23,595 nt of DNA from Oscillospiraceae bacterium. Its GTDB lineage: Bacteria > Bacillota_A > Clostridia > Saccharofermentanales > Saccharofermentanaceae. Positions 1 to 7,329 of the stretch are shown piece after piece (position 1 is the first letter of the stretch; each line of letters begins with the position of its first letter). The DNA is taken from the NCBI GenBank assembly GCA_902791885.1, contig CADAXO010000015.1:1-23595 (forward strand), read 5' to 3'. The notes beneath the pieces were generated by a model that worked only from the letters and a program-made list of their open reading frames with translations, was not told the origin of the DNA and made no database searches. Made by a program: the position numbers and the translations under genes.

Positions 1-981
1 CGCATATATGTAAGATACATATCCTGAGCAGTCAAAACCCGAAGGCGATGCACCGCTGTAAACATAAGGTGTTCCTATAAACTGCATACAATACGAACCG
101 AAGTCTGAGAATCCGGATGTATCGATAGACGAAGAAGTGGAAGAACCTGTATCAGCTGCCGGAGCTTCAGGAGCCTGATCAAGACAAAGATCAGCCTTAA
201 CATAATAACCGTCAGACGTTCTGTACCATCCGTTATCAGTAGTTGCGGTAACTTCGATCGAATCACCGGGATTCAAACCCGTAATAAGTGAATAATCGGT
301 ACCCGGGCCTGATCTTACATTCATTACGCAAGAAGCATAAACCGTAGCACTGTAACTTGTCTCCGTGTAAGCAGGAGCCTGTGTAGGTGCAGGCGTTGCT
401 GTAGGTGTTGCAGTCGGAGCCGCCGTTGGAACAGGCGTCGGTGTCGGAGTTGCAGTAGGAAGCGGCGTAGGAGTAGCAGTCGGGAGAACGATCTCATCTT
501 CTGACAACAAAGATGAAAGAATGTATCCTTCAGTACCGTTATCCGTCCTGACCAAAGACCACTCGCTTCCGTAAGAGACTCTTATAACATTCGAAGAATA
601 AGTGATCTGGGATACGATATCCGAATCCGTAGTAGGTTCGGATCTTAAGTTGGCGATATCAACATTGACCCAAAGATGAGAGCCGTCATAAGCGAATTCA
701 TCAGAATCAAGAAGTTCCGCTTCCTCCTCATCATCAAGCGTGATGATAAATGTTCTGTCTTCAAGATCATCAGTTGTCTCATCAGCCTCAGCAGATATAT
801 GGGAATTGGAAACGATATAAGCCGAAGGAACAAAATCAACTGGTTCAGCAGTTGTTATCTCCATCTCAGGTGCCTGAAGCGACACATCATTAACGGCGCC
901 GATATCATCGACGCTTAAAATATTGAATGTAATGGCGATACCCATAAGGACCGCCAAAGTTTTTCTTACAGAATAGTCCAT
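1..981 (-). CDS. Secreted SH3-SH3-NlpC/P60 cell-wall hydrolase, 3' end missing
   Basis: Partial gene: 327 codons are present and the frame is still open at the left window edge. The start is the only ATG before an upstream in-frame stop, and it gives a signal peptide (Arg6-Lys7, then hydrophobic residues 9-22). An acidic region follows, then a bacterial SH3-like domain at about 100-160 (motif VNVDIANLRSEP), a Pro/Thr-rich linker at about 167-203, a second SH3 domain at about 211-267 (motif VMNVRSGPGTDYS), and the beginning of an NlpC/P60 domain with the catalytic Cys318 in SGFDCSGYVSYIY. The catalytic His and polar third residue would lie outside the window. Family members cut peptide stems of peptidoglycan, usually the D-Glu-diamino acid bond, outside the membrane. 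Inferred role: cell-wall remodelling. No Shine-Dalgarno precedes the ATG; a TATAAT hexamer ends six bases before it. Confidence 0.9.
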   Translation of the reverse strand, partial: MDYSVRKTLAVLMGIAITFNILSVDDIGAVNDVSLQAPEMEITTAEPVDFVPSAYIVSNSHISAEADETTDDLEDRTFIITLDDEEEAELLDSDEFAYDGSHLWVNVDIANLRSEPTTDSDIVSQITYSSNVIRVSYGSEWSLVRTDNGTEGYILSSLLSEDEIVLPTATPTPLPTATPTPTPVPTAAPTATPTATPAPTQAPAYTETSYSATVYASCVMNVRSGPGTDYSLITGLNPGDSIEVTATTDNGWYRTSDGYYVKADLCLDQAPEAPAADTGSSTSSSIDTSGFSDFGSYCMQFIGTPYVYSGASPSGFDCSGYVSYIYA

Positions 982-987
982 AATGTA

Positions 988-993
988 ATTATA
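988..993 (-). promoter_or_regulatory. Possible -10 element of the NlpC/P60 gene
   Basis: A perfect TATAAT on the minus strand lies six bases upstream of the ATG at 981. No good -35 hexamer sits 16-18 bases further upstream (the sequence there reads about GATTAA), so promoter strength is uncertain. If it is used, transcription would begin at or next to the start codon. The 982-1084 gap otherwise holds nothing I recognise, and no terminator hairpin for the gene upstream. Confidence 0.3.
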
Positions 994-1084
994 ACGATTA
1001 ATGTACTTTCTTAATCGTCGATAATAAGGTTAGTTATCTTTTGTAAACGAATTGAAATATCCCTGTTATGTGTTTGTCACAAAA

Positions 1085-1972
1085 TTAAAGGAATTCGGAG
1101 AAGTCATCAAGAGTCTGGGAATCTCCCTCGCCCTCGGAAGTCTTCTTTTCTGTTGCTTCCTTCTTCTTACGCAGGTCTTCTTCCTTCTGCTTTCTGATCT
1201 CTTCTTCAGCCTTCTGATTATTCTTGGCTTCGGCCTCTTTCTTTGCAGCATCCTGTGCAGCTGCTTCTTTCTTAGCCTTTACCCAAGCCTTATAATCATC
1301 GTCTTTCTTATCTTCAGCGGCCTTCTGAGCAGCAACCTTAGCTTCTTCGGCAGCTTTCTTCTCAGCTTCCTTCTTCTCTTCGGCCTTCTTAATCTCAGCA
1401 GCTCTCTCAAGAGCCTCCTTCTTCTTACGGAGCTCTTCTTCCTTCTGCTTTCTGATCTCTTCTTCTTTTCGCTTACTCTCTTCTTCGGCCTTCTTCTGCT
1501 TAGTCTCTTCAAGAACCTTCTGCTGAGCGAGCTTTCTTTCTTCTCTAGCCTTATTCTTAGCATCTTCTTCAGCCTGCTTAGCTTCGATCTCGGCACGCTC
1601 CTTCTCAAGCTGCTCACGCTTCTCTTCGCTTACAATCTTCGAAGCTGCAGCCTTCCTAAGATCCTTCATTGACTCAGGAGCCATAACTTTCTGCATGATT
1701 TCATCCATCTTCTTTCTGGACTCTTCCATTGCACGAAGCTCATCCGCAGCAACCTTATCTCCGAGGTTCTGAAGATTCTGTATCTCTTCCTGAGAAGGAA
1801 TATGAGTCTTGGAATCACCGGAAGTTGAAAGGGATTTTCTTATATCCCCACCCTTAATCATTACATTATCAACACCGGGGTTAGTAAAATCCGAGGCAGC
1901 ATCAAGTATAGTCTTAATATCAGGAGTCTTTACTCCCGGCAATACTTCATACTTTTTCTCTTCTCTTTCCAC
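1085..1972 (-). CDS. Lys/Glu/Ala-rich long coiled-coil protein of the kinase/vWA/PP2C locus
   Basis: 295 residues starting at GTG. The start is supported by a run of six G bases about six bases upstream, and it lies two bases after the stop of the preceding ORF, so translation is likely coupled. Residues 1-75 are a mixed, probably folded or docking segment. From about 75 to 275 the protein is almost entirely K, E, A, R and Q with heptad-like spacing, a TolA-like or scaffold-like coiled coil. An internal repeat (EEEIRKQKEEELRKKKEA-type) occurs twice. The extreme C-terminus, TLDDFSEFL, resembles the C-terminus of the vWA protein upstream (VDDFFKFMDL). There is no signal peptide or membrane segment, so it is predicted cytoplasmic. 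I do not recognise a named family. Inferred role: scaffold or phosphorylation target of the neighbouring kinase/phosphatase pair. Confidence 0.8.
   Translation of the reverse strand: MEREEKKYEVLPGVKTPDIKTILDAASDFTNPGVDNVMIKGGDIRKSLSTSGDSKTHIPSQEEIQNLQNLGDKVAADELRAMEESRKKMDEIMQKVMAPESMKDLRKAAASKIVSEEKREQLEKERAEIEAKQAEEDAKNKAREERKLAQQKVLEETKQKKAEEESKRKEEEIRKQKEEELRKKKEALERAAEIKKAEEKKEAEKKAAEEAKVAAQKAAEDKKDDDYKAWVKAKKEAAAQDAAKKEAEAKNNQKAEEEIRKQKEEDLRKKKEATEKKTSEGEGDSQTLDDFSEFL
1159..1207 (-). repeat. Downstream copy of a 49-bp direct repeat in the coiled-coil gene
   Basis: This 49-base segment matches 1417-1465 at 47 of 49 positions, with an offset of 258 bases (86 codons, in frame). It encodes the EEIRKQKEEDLRKKK segment and points to internal duplication within the coiled coil. 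Confidence 0.75.
1417..1465 (-). repeat. Upstream copy of the 49-bp direct repeat in the coiled-coil gene
   Basis: Partner of the copy at 1159-1207, with two mismatches. It encodes EEIRKQKEEELRKKK. The reading frame is preserved between the copies. Confidence 0.75.
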
Positions 1973-1974
1973 TG

Positions 1975-2361
1975 TTAACCCCCCAGAACGAAAATTTTCA
2001 CCAACAATATAATAATAGCAATCAATTCCAACAAAGCAATAACTTTAAGAAGCCCGCCGGTTTTCTTTTCCTGGTTGGTATTGATAACCATCTTCGTCTC
2101 CGGAGCGGCAGACTCTTTCTCCGTCTTCTTAACAGGAACCGGTCTTGCATCTTCAGAACCTGTATCGGATCTTTCATCTTCAACAGGTGTACCCTTAGGC
2201 GCGGGATTGGATGCGCTTGAAGAAATAATAGCCTTGGCTTTCTTATACTCAGGTGCCATCGAAGCCTGAAGCTCCTTAAAGCTGTCAGAACTCTTTCCGA
2301 ATTTGTCTGCATTCTTTGCAAGCTTACCTGCATCGGGGCTCTTTGTGCCGCCGAAAAGCAA
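1975..2361 (-). CDS. Tail-anchor ORF; probable C-terminal part of the PP2C phosphatase in a shifted frame
   Basis: 128 residues if translated from TTG at 2361; the frame is open back to 2400. There is no ATG or GTG and no clear Shine-Dalgarno, so an independent start is doubtful. The codons before the TTG read NSDDASFGIL and continue LFGG, which looks like the last strand and metal-binding Asp motif of a PP2C phosphatase, a motif the upstream PP2C frame lacks. The rest is a hydrophilic linker (about residues 6-100, rich in K, S, P and E), then KK and one hydrophobic helix at about 104-126, ending KIFVLGG. This is the layout of a tail-anchored membrane protein with a cytoplasmic N-terminus. 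Most likely reading: PP2C catalytic domain, linker and membrane tail were one protein separated by a +1 frameshift. The alternative is a separate small membrane protein made by reinitiation. Confidence 0.6.
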   Translation of the reverse strand: MLFGGTKSPDAGKLAKNADKFGKSSDSFKELQASMAPEYKKAKAIISSSASNPAPKGTPVEDERSDTGSEDARPVPVKKTEKESAAPETKMVINTNQEKKTGGLLKVIALLELIAIIILLVKIFVLGG

Positions 2362-2380
2362 GATACCGAACGAAGCATCG

Positions 2381-3022
2381 TCACTGTTGAGCCGTATCGA
2401 TCATTCGTGCGATAACGGGCTTACAAAGACCGGAATTCTCATCATAAACATTATCCTGAACACCGTCAGTCATCAAAGCGATACCGTGAAGATCATCGGT
2501 AGTCGTCTTTACAAGTCTTAGATAGTCACCTGCGTGAGGTGCGGTAACAAAGTATGTGGTGCCGTCCTTCTCATTCTGAGGCATCGTAATAGGTCTTATT
2601 CCTGTCGGAGATACACCGGCGATCAATCCGTCACCGATATGACCTATCAGCACACGTCTGTCCTTAACGGCACAGAAGAGAAGCGTACATGAAAGTCTTT
2701 CCAGTGAATCGAGCTTCATCTTGTCGATGATATTGGCAAATCCGATATGAACTGAAGCGATGATCACGGAACGTACAGCTGCTTCCCTGTTCTCATAATA
2801 CAGAGCATCAAAATAATTGATGAGAAGTTCGGATACTGTCTCACAAGCGGACTTGGATCCGTATTTGGCATGTGTATACTGCTTGGAACCTGCACCGTCT
2901 GCAATAACTACAACAGAAACACCGTCTCTTTGTACAGCGATCGAAGAATCTTCACAAGGCACACCTCTGGCCTTGTGCTTCTGTCCCATTAAAGTTACTG
3001 CAGAAACCGTTATATCTGACAT
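2381..3022 (-). CDS. PP2C-family serine/threonine phosphatase, short C-terminus
   Basis: 213 residues from ATG at 3022, one base after the stop of the vWA gene. An upstream alternative start at 3055 would lie inside the vWA gene and is less likely. PP2C hallmarks are D42-G43 in ADGAGS, the G-D131-G in GHIGDGLI and D186 in LMTDGVQD, residues expected to bind the two metals that activate water for phosphoester hydrolysis. The frame ends only about 25 residues after the TDG motif, so the usual last beta strand with its Asp motif is missing; a fitting sequence occurs in the +1 frame immediately downstream. No signal peptide is present, so the enzyme is cytoplasmic. It is the third gene of the kinase-vWA-PP2C set and is expected to oppose the kinase. 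Activity depends on whether the frameshift is real. Confidence 0.82.
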   Translation of the reverse strand: MSDITVSAVTLMGQKHKARGVPCEDSSIAVQRDGVSVVVIADGAGSKQYTHAKYGSKSACETVSELLINYFDALYYENREAAVRSVIIASVHIGFANIIDKMKLDSLERLSCTLLFCAVKDRRVLIGHIGDGLIAGVSPTGIRPITMPQNEKDGTTYFVTAPHAGDYLRLVKTTTDDLHGIALMTDGVQDNVYDENSGLCKPVIARMIDTAQQ

Positions 3023-3023
3023 A

Positions 3024-3749
3024 TCACAAATCCATGAACTTGAAGAAGTCGTCAACGTCTACGGATTCACCCTCAGGCTCCGTATTGATGTTATAAAGAG
3101 CATCATCACTCATACCGGAAGATACAACCGACGAACTCGAAGAACCGAGGAACTCGAATAGCTTACCGAAATCTCCGGAAGATACGGAGATAGGCTCTTC
3201 TCTCTTGACCGATACTCTCTTAAGGATATCGAAGTCAACGGAATTACCTACGCCGATATTGAAGATAACGAGCTTATCGTCCTTCTCAAGTTCATTGCAG
3301 GCCTTGATAGCCATCTCCATGTTAGCCATGGCATTAGGGCCCTGAGGAGCACCGTCGGTGATAACAACAAGCCAAGGCTGATAATACTTGATACCCTGCT
3401 CCTTATATCCTTCCTTACGGGCATTCAGAAGCTCGAGTGCGGTAAGGATACCCTCACCGATAGGAGTCATTGTTGTAGAAGCCTTGATCTCAGGAAGACC
3501 TTCCTCGGAGATCTTACCGAAAGGCATTACGATATCAACAGAAGAACCGAATGTGATAATAGCGATATCCGTAGCTGATCTTGTATCATCATTGGCCTTG
3601 ATGGATGCGATAAAGTTATTAAGGCCCTGGTTCAGCTGCTTGATTGGATTACCCATCATTGAACCGGATGTATCAAGACAGAAACAAATTGGAAGTCTTC
3701 TTTTTGTACTGGTGCCAAAATCTGATGCATTAATACCGTTTTCAGCCAT
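3024..3749 (-). CDS. vWA-domain protein, TerY-like
   Basis: 241 residues. The start is ATG at 3749 because AGGAG lies eight bases upstream, overlapping the end of the kinase gene; a longer frame to 3818 lies inside the kinase gene and is rejected. A vWA domain spans about residues 18-200 with an intact MIDAS metal site: D26-T-S28-G-S30, T95 in TTMTPIGEG, and D132 in VITDGAPQGP. A Ser-rich linker (203-211) leads to an acidic tail ending VDDFFKFMDL. There is no membrane segment. Known for the family: vWA proteins of the TerY type are encoded with a PP2C phosphatase and a protein kinase (the TerY-P triad), where the vWA domain is thought to assemble partners by metal-dependent binding. That is the arrangement seen here; no terD or terC gene is in the window. 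Confidence 0.9.
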   Translation of the reverse strand: MAENGINASDFGTSTKRRLPICFCLDTSGSMMGNPIKQLNQGLNNFIASIKANDDTRSATDIAIITFGSSVDIVMPFGKISEEGLPEIKASTTMTPIGEGILTALELLNARKEGYKEQGIKYYQPWLVVITDGAPQGPNAMANMEMAIKACNELEKDDKLVIFNIGVGNSVDFDILKRVSVKREEPISVSSGDFGKLFEFLGSSSSSVVSSGMSDDALYNINTEPEGESVDVDDFFKFMDL

Positions 3750-3753
3750 GTTC

Positions 3754-5466
3754 TTATCTCCTGTTCTTGAATAAACCGAGAAGTCCGCCGTCATTCTTAT
3801 CACCGGACTTGTCATCATCGTTTCTAGTGTTGACCTTATCTACGTTAGAGAAGTCTCCGATAGTATTCTTATAGATCCTGTTCGCGAACTGAGGATTGGA
3901 TGTAATCGAAGAATTACCTGATTTTCCCTCATTATTAAGGGGCTTGAAAGGCGAATTAGCCGCAGGCTTATTGAAATTCGGCGGAGTGAATCTGGGCTTA
4001 GAGACCGGATGAGGGTCTGTAGCCACGTAATCCATCTTCGGGAAAGCCTTATAAGCCTCCTCGTCCTGATATGCACGTGAAGACAAAGCTTCCTTATAAT
4101 TCAATACCGCCTCGTACCACTCCAAAGCTTCGAATCTTTTGCCCTCACGGAATGTGTCATAAAGCATCTTCTTTATATCCTCGGGCAGGTACTTCCAGAT
4201 CTGATCATAGCCTCCCTTGGGGATAAACTCATCCAAAGAACCGTCGAAAGTATAAGGGAAGTTCTTATTAATGATCTCTTCTCTTAACGTCTCGGCACCG
4301 TTTCTTGTCGCATAAGGATGAAGTCCGCAGAAAAGAATCGAGAATACAAGCATCGCGATGGAATAATCCTCATCACGGAGCTTTCTTAAGAATCCGTTGA
4401 AGTTCTTACCCCAGAGTGCGGGGTCAGTAAACTCTTCAGTTCCTACAGGACAAGGCAGATTGCCTACCTGAACACTGTCCATATCAATAAGATAGATCGA
4501 ATTTGAAGAATAGATAAGTGCATTCTTCATCTGAATATCACCGGCTATAATGCCGAACATATGAAGATACAGATACTTCTCCAGAAGATCTGCAAGAGTT
4601 GTGACAATATCGAATCTCGAACAGTCAGGGAACGAATTAAGAAGAGCATCAGGGCCGTCAAAGACATTACCCAGAGTCTTACCCTTACCCATGATCATCG
4701 TATAACCGACCGGAACATTTCTGTAGAACAGAAGATTCTTAGGCCAGCAGATACCTAATGAGTTAATACCCATCTTAACCTGTGTCTGAAGCTTCTTCCA
4801 ACGCAGCGGCGTAATGATTCCCTTGTGATAGATCTTTGCAACCACCTTGGGATCATTGGTCGTAAACACCATACCCTCAGCGCCTGCTGAAACTCTCTTC
4901 TCAAGAACTATCCTGTCACCGGTATCAGTCATTACGGCATCACCCACATTGCAGTAAGCAGGAAGATCAAGATACTTATCGGATGAAGCCAAAGGACTTA
5001 TATGAACTTCGGGAGCACATTCAAGAAGCTCGTCGATGCCGTGATAGATCTTTACCGAACCTTCTTCATCGATGACACATATATCTCCGAGAAATACAGG
5101 TCGCTTCTCAATTATTCTGGACATGAATATACCGGATGATGCCATGACAAGGCATCCGTCCGAAACAAGCGACATCTTGGACAGGAACTCTCTGGTCTCC
5201 GTTACCTGAACTGAATGCAGGAGCTTATCGGGAAGCAGCATTGAACAGAAATCGCGCATGGCATCGGTTACAGCCGCAGTCTTCTCATCTGCCTGATGGA
5301 TTACGCAGTAATGCAGAAGTTTAAAGGACTTGCTGACATAAACATCCTTGTGATTAGTCGTAACAATATCCAGGAACTCGGACAAAATGGGAGTCCTTGC
5401 AAACTTCCTTATAAACGAATAGTCGACAATAAGCGACTTATAGTTATTTAAAACCTCTAATGCCAT
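3754..5466 (-). CDS. PIN-like domain fused to a protein kinase
   Basis: 570 residues. The N-terminal ~155 residues look like a PIN-like domain (first strand SLIVDYSF with D15, then alternating strands and helices, D103, and D128 in FLGDICVID); this assignment is moderate because not all PIN acids are evident. Residues ~180-450 are a protein kinase: Gly-rich loop SAGAEGMV (193-200), ATP Lys211 in VAKIY, catalytic loop GIIAGDIQMKNAL (D310, N315), metal-binding D328 in IDMDS replacing DFG, and GTEEFTDPALW (342-352) as the activation-segment end. A Pro/Asn-rich disordered tail ends LLGLFKNRR. First gene of the 1085-5466 set; its last codons hold the ribosome site of the vWA gene. No Shine-Dalgarno precedes the ATG; a TAAAAT hexamer ends six bases upstream. 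Inferred role: stress or nucleic-acid-linked phosphorylation switch, opposed by the PP2C. Confidence 0.88.
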   Translation of the reverse strand: MALEVLNNYKSLIVDYSFIRKFARTPILSEFLDIVTTNHKDVYVSKSFKLLHYCVIHQADEKTAAVTDAMRDFCSMLLPDKLLHSVQVTETREFLSKMSLVSDGCLVMASSGIFMSRIIEKRPVFLGDICVIDEEGSVKIYHGIDELLECAPEVHISPLASSDKYLDLPAYCNVGDAVMTDTGDRIVLEKRVSAGAEGMVFTTNDPKVVAKIYHKGIITPLRWKKLQTQVKMGINSLGICWPKNLLFYRNVPVGYTMIMGKGKTLGNVFDGPDALLNSFPDCSRFDIVTTLADLLEKYLYLHMFGIIAGDIQMKNALIYSSNSIYLIDMDSVQVGNLPCPVGTEEFTDPALWGKNFNGFLRKLRDEDYSIAMLVFSILFCGLHPYATRNGAETLREEIINKNFPYTFDGSLDEFIPKGGYDQIWKYLPEDIKKMLYDTFREGKRFEALEWYEAVLNYKEALSSRAYQDEEAYKAFPKMDYVATDPHPVSKPRFTPPNFNKPAANSPFKPLNNEGKSGNSSITSNPQFANRIYKNTIGDFSNVDKVNTRNDDDKSGDKNDGGLLGLFKNRR

Positions 5467-5472
5467 AAGTCT

Positions 5473-5500
5473 ATTTTAGCTAAATTAATTTCAAAGTAAA
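5473..5500 (-). promoter_or_regulatory. Predicted promoter of the kinase/vWA/PP2C locus
   Basis: Minus strand: TTTACT (5500-5495), a 16-base spacer, then TAAAAT (5478-5473), a fair sigma-A match. The -10 ends six bases before the ATG at 5466, so the predicted transcription start is the start codon itself. The 84-base gap to the MutS gene shows no terminator. Confidence 0.45.
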
Positions 5501-5550
5501 TAATAAAAGGCGAAAATGTGGCAAATTTGTGGCGGAAATTTTAAGTGAAA

Positions 5551-7329
5551 TTACACAATACCGACAAGGCGCATGAGGAACCTTGCATTTGACTCATGAG
5601 AAAGGCCCGGACGAAGCTTATAATCGAAGATGACTTCATCCCCCTCATACCTTTCACTGAAGTGGAAAAATACTATTTTTTCCTGCTTTCTCTCGGCAGC
5701 ACGGTCACACAATGCATAGTCGTGGGTAGTCATGAAACCTGCAATATAAGGTTTACCGAGCTTGTTAAGAAGGATCTCGGCTCCGTCGGTTCTGTCCTGA
5801 GAGTTGGTTCCGCGGAATACTTCGTCAATTAAGAAAAGAAGCGGGATCTCAGTCTCGGATGCCTCAACTATAGCCCCTATCCTGATAAGTTCAGCCTTAA
5901 ATGTACTCATACTTTCTTCAAGACTGTCGGCGATCCTCATCGATGTCATGATCCTCATAACTGAACAGTTAACCTTGGAAGAAGGCACTTTCGCGCCCAT
6001 ATAAGAGAGTACGAGCATTACGCCGACGGTCCTGATGAGTGTAGTCTTGCCGCTCATGTTAGATCCGGTGATCAAAGCCTGCTCGGAATCGATCTTAACG
6101 GAATTCGATACAGCCTTGGCAGGATCCAGGAGAGGATGTGTCATGTCATAGCCTTCAAAGTAAGCCTGCTTGCCGTCTTCGATAACCGGGAAACATGATG
6201 TTTTCGCTATTATCCCGGGGACGGCGGCACACATAAGGCTCTCAATGTCACCAAGCCCTGCTACGTTACCCATGAAACTCTTGCCGTGCTTCGAGCTCCA
6301 GTCCAAAAGCCTGTCCGCACACAAAAGATCGAAAGGCATAACAGCATTAAGTATCAAAGCCGATATCGGCTGCTCCCTTAAGGAACAGATGCCGCAGGCC
6401 TTGATCAAAGCATTAAGGTCATCTTCGAAAGACTCATCAAGATACTCTGGTACAAATGCTTCCATAAGCTTCTCTTCAGAAAGAAGGCATTCTACTCTAA
6501 CCTTAACAGCCTGAGCCTGCTTAGAGATCATTCCCGCCTTGAAGATATCGGAATAATCCTGCTTAGAGACTGCAAACCAAACGATAAGATTTATAAGAAT
6601 TATCGCAAGTATTGATATCCTTAAGTAGGAAGTCATACCTGCTATCAAGAACCCTATAGGAGCCAGCCATAAGAAAGGCATGATCTTATAGAGGATTTTA
6701 AACGAGCCTGAAAGGTTCTTTTCCTTGGCACATAAGGCCAGAAGTGCATCAGGAACTTTAGCTATCGGATGAACCGCACTTATAGATTCATAATCAAGAA
6801 GGAACTCCTGATCTGACAATAGTTCCACCAGCTTCTGAAGCTTAGATATCGAAGCTCTGTTCAGGTCTTTAAAGTGCTTGAGCTTAAGCTTATCGGCAAA
6901 TGCATTACGTCCGAATACCGAGTGAGAGATATTGTACAGTTCAAACAGCGAATGAGGTCCGAAGACATCAAGATCCGAAGCGAACGGATGGGAATTATCC
7001 TTAAACTCCGAGCCGTCGAAGACCATCTTGCTGTAGTCGCCTTTACCTCTGTTTATATATCTTTCGGCAGCCTTGATCTTCTCGTCAAGTAACAGTTCCA
7101 TATACTTGGACTTGCTGTGGATCACGCAGACTATGATAAAAACAACGAGAGCGACTGCTGCTCCTGCGAAAAGAAAAATATTCTTATCCATTGCAAAACC
7201 GGCAATAACGCAGCCTGCGACAGCAACGAACAAAATTAGCCTGATAAAGGCCAGTTTCCTGTTTATAGCTGAAATGGATTCTTTGGCTTCATTTAAGCCC
7301 GGGAAAATACTCTCGTAGTAATCCGTCAT
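5551..7329 (-). CDS. Membrane-embedded MutS-family ATPase
   Basis: 592 residues. Predicted membrane helices lie at about 27-46, 50-70, 214-231 and 236-254. A MutS-type lever/core region follows (about 255-410), and then the ABC-like MutS ATPase: Walker A GSNMSGKTT (422-430), the conserved stretch SLEESMSTFKAEL (469-481), Walker B LLFLIDE (D502, E503), RGTNSQDR (506-513) and H536 in TTHD. The N-terminal mismatch-recognition domain of MutS1 (with its Phe-x-Glu) is absent, so this is not the canonical repair MutS. The ATG overlaps the sirtuin stop (ATGA), so the two are translationally coupled. Third gene of the PH-sirtuin-MutS set. Membrane-associated MutS-like ATPases are known in Firmicutes and Bacteroidetes, but their substrate is, as far as I know, not established; it should not be called a mismatch repair protein. 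Confidence 0.88.
   Translation of the reverse strand: MTDYYESIFPGLNEAKESISAINRKLAFIRLILFVAVAGCVIAGFAMDKNIFLFAGAAVALVVFIIVCVIHSKSKYMELLLDEKIKAAERYINRGKGDYSKMVFDGSEFKDNSHPFASDLDVFGPHSLFELYNISHSVFGRNAFADKLKLKHFKDLNRASISKLQKLVELLSDQEFLLDYESISAVHPIAKVPDALLALCAKEKNLSGSFKILYKIMPFLWLAPIGFLIAGMTSYLRISILAIILINLIVWFAVSKQDYSDIFKAGMISKQAQAVKVRVECLLSEEKLMEAFVPEYLDESFEDDLNALIKACGICSLREQPISALILNAVMPFDLLCADRLLDWSSKHGKSFMGNVAGLGDIESLMCAAVPGIIAKTSCFPVIEDGKQAYFEGYDMTHPLLDPAKAVSNSVKIDSEQALITGSNMSGKTTLIRTVGVMLVLSYMGAKVPSSKVNCSVMRIMTSMRIADSLEESMSTFKAELIRIGAIVEASETEIPLLFLIDEVFRGTNSQDRTDGAEILLNKLGKPYIAGFMTTHDYALCDRAAERKQEKIVFFHFSERYEGDEVIFDYKLRPGLSHESNARFLMRLVGIV

Noticed and set aside
1052..1672. 206-residue Leu/Ser-rich plus-strand ORF
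   Set aside because: It is the antisense of the Lys/Glu-rich coiled coil; the Leu and Ser runs come from complementing Lys and Glu codons. It has no ribosome site.
2022..2384. Arg-rich 120-residue minus-strand ORF starting at GTG overlapping the PP2C stop
   Set aside because: It has a convenient GTGA overlap, but its composition is that of a shadow frame, while the other frame gives a PP2C-like motif and a clean membrane helix.
2381..2390. prfB-like programmed frameshift at TGA-C
   Set aside because: The stop context is similar, but there is no slippery CTT codon or upstream Shine-Dalgarno-like stimulator, so I only list programmed shifting as one possibility.
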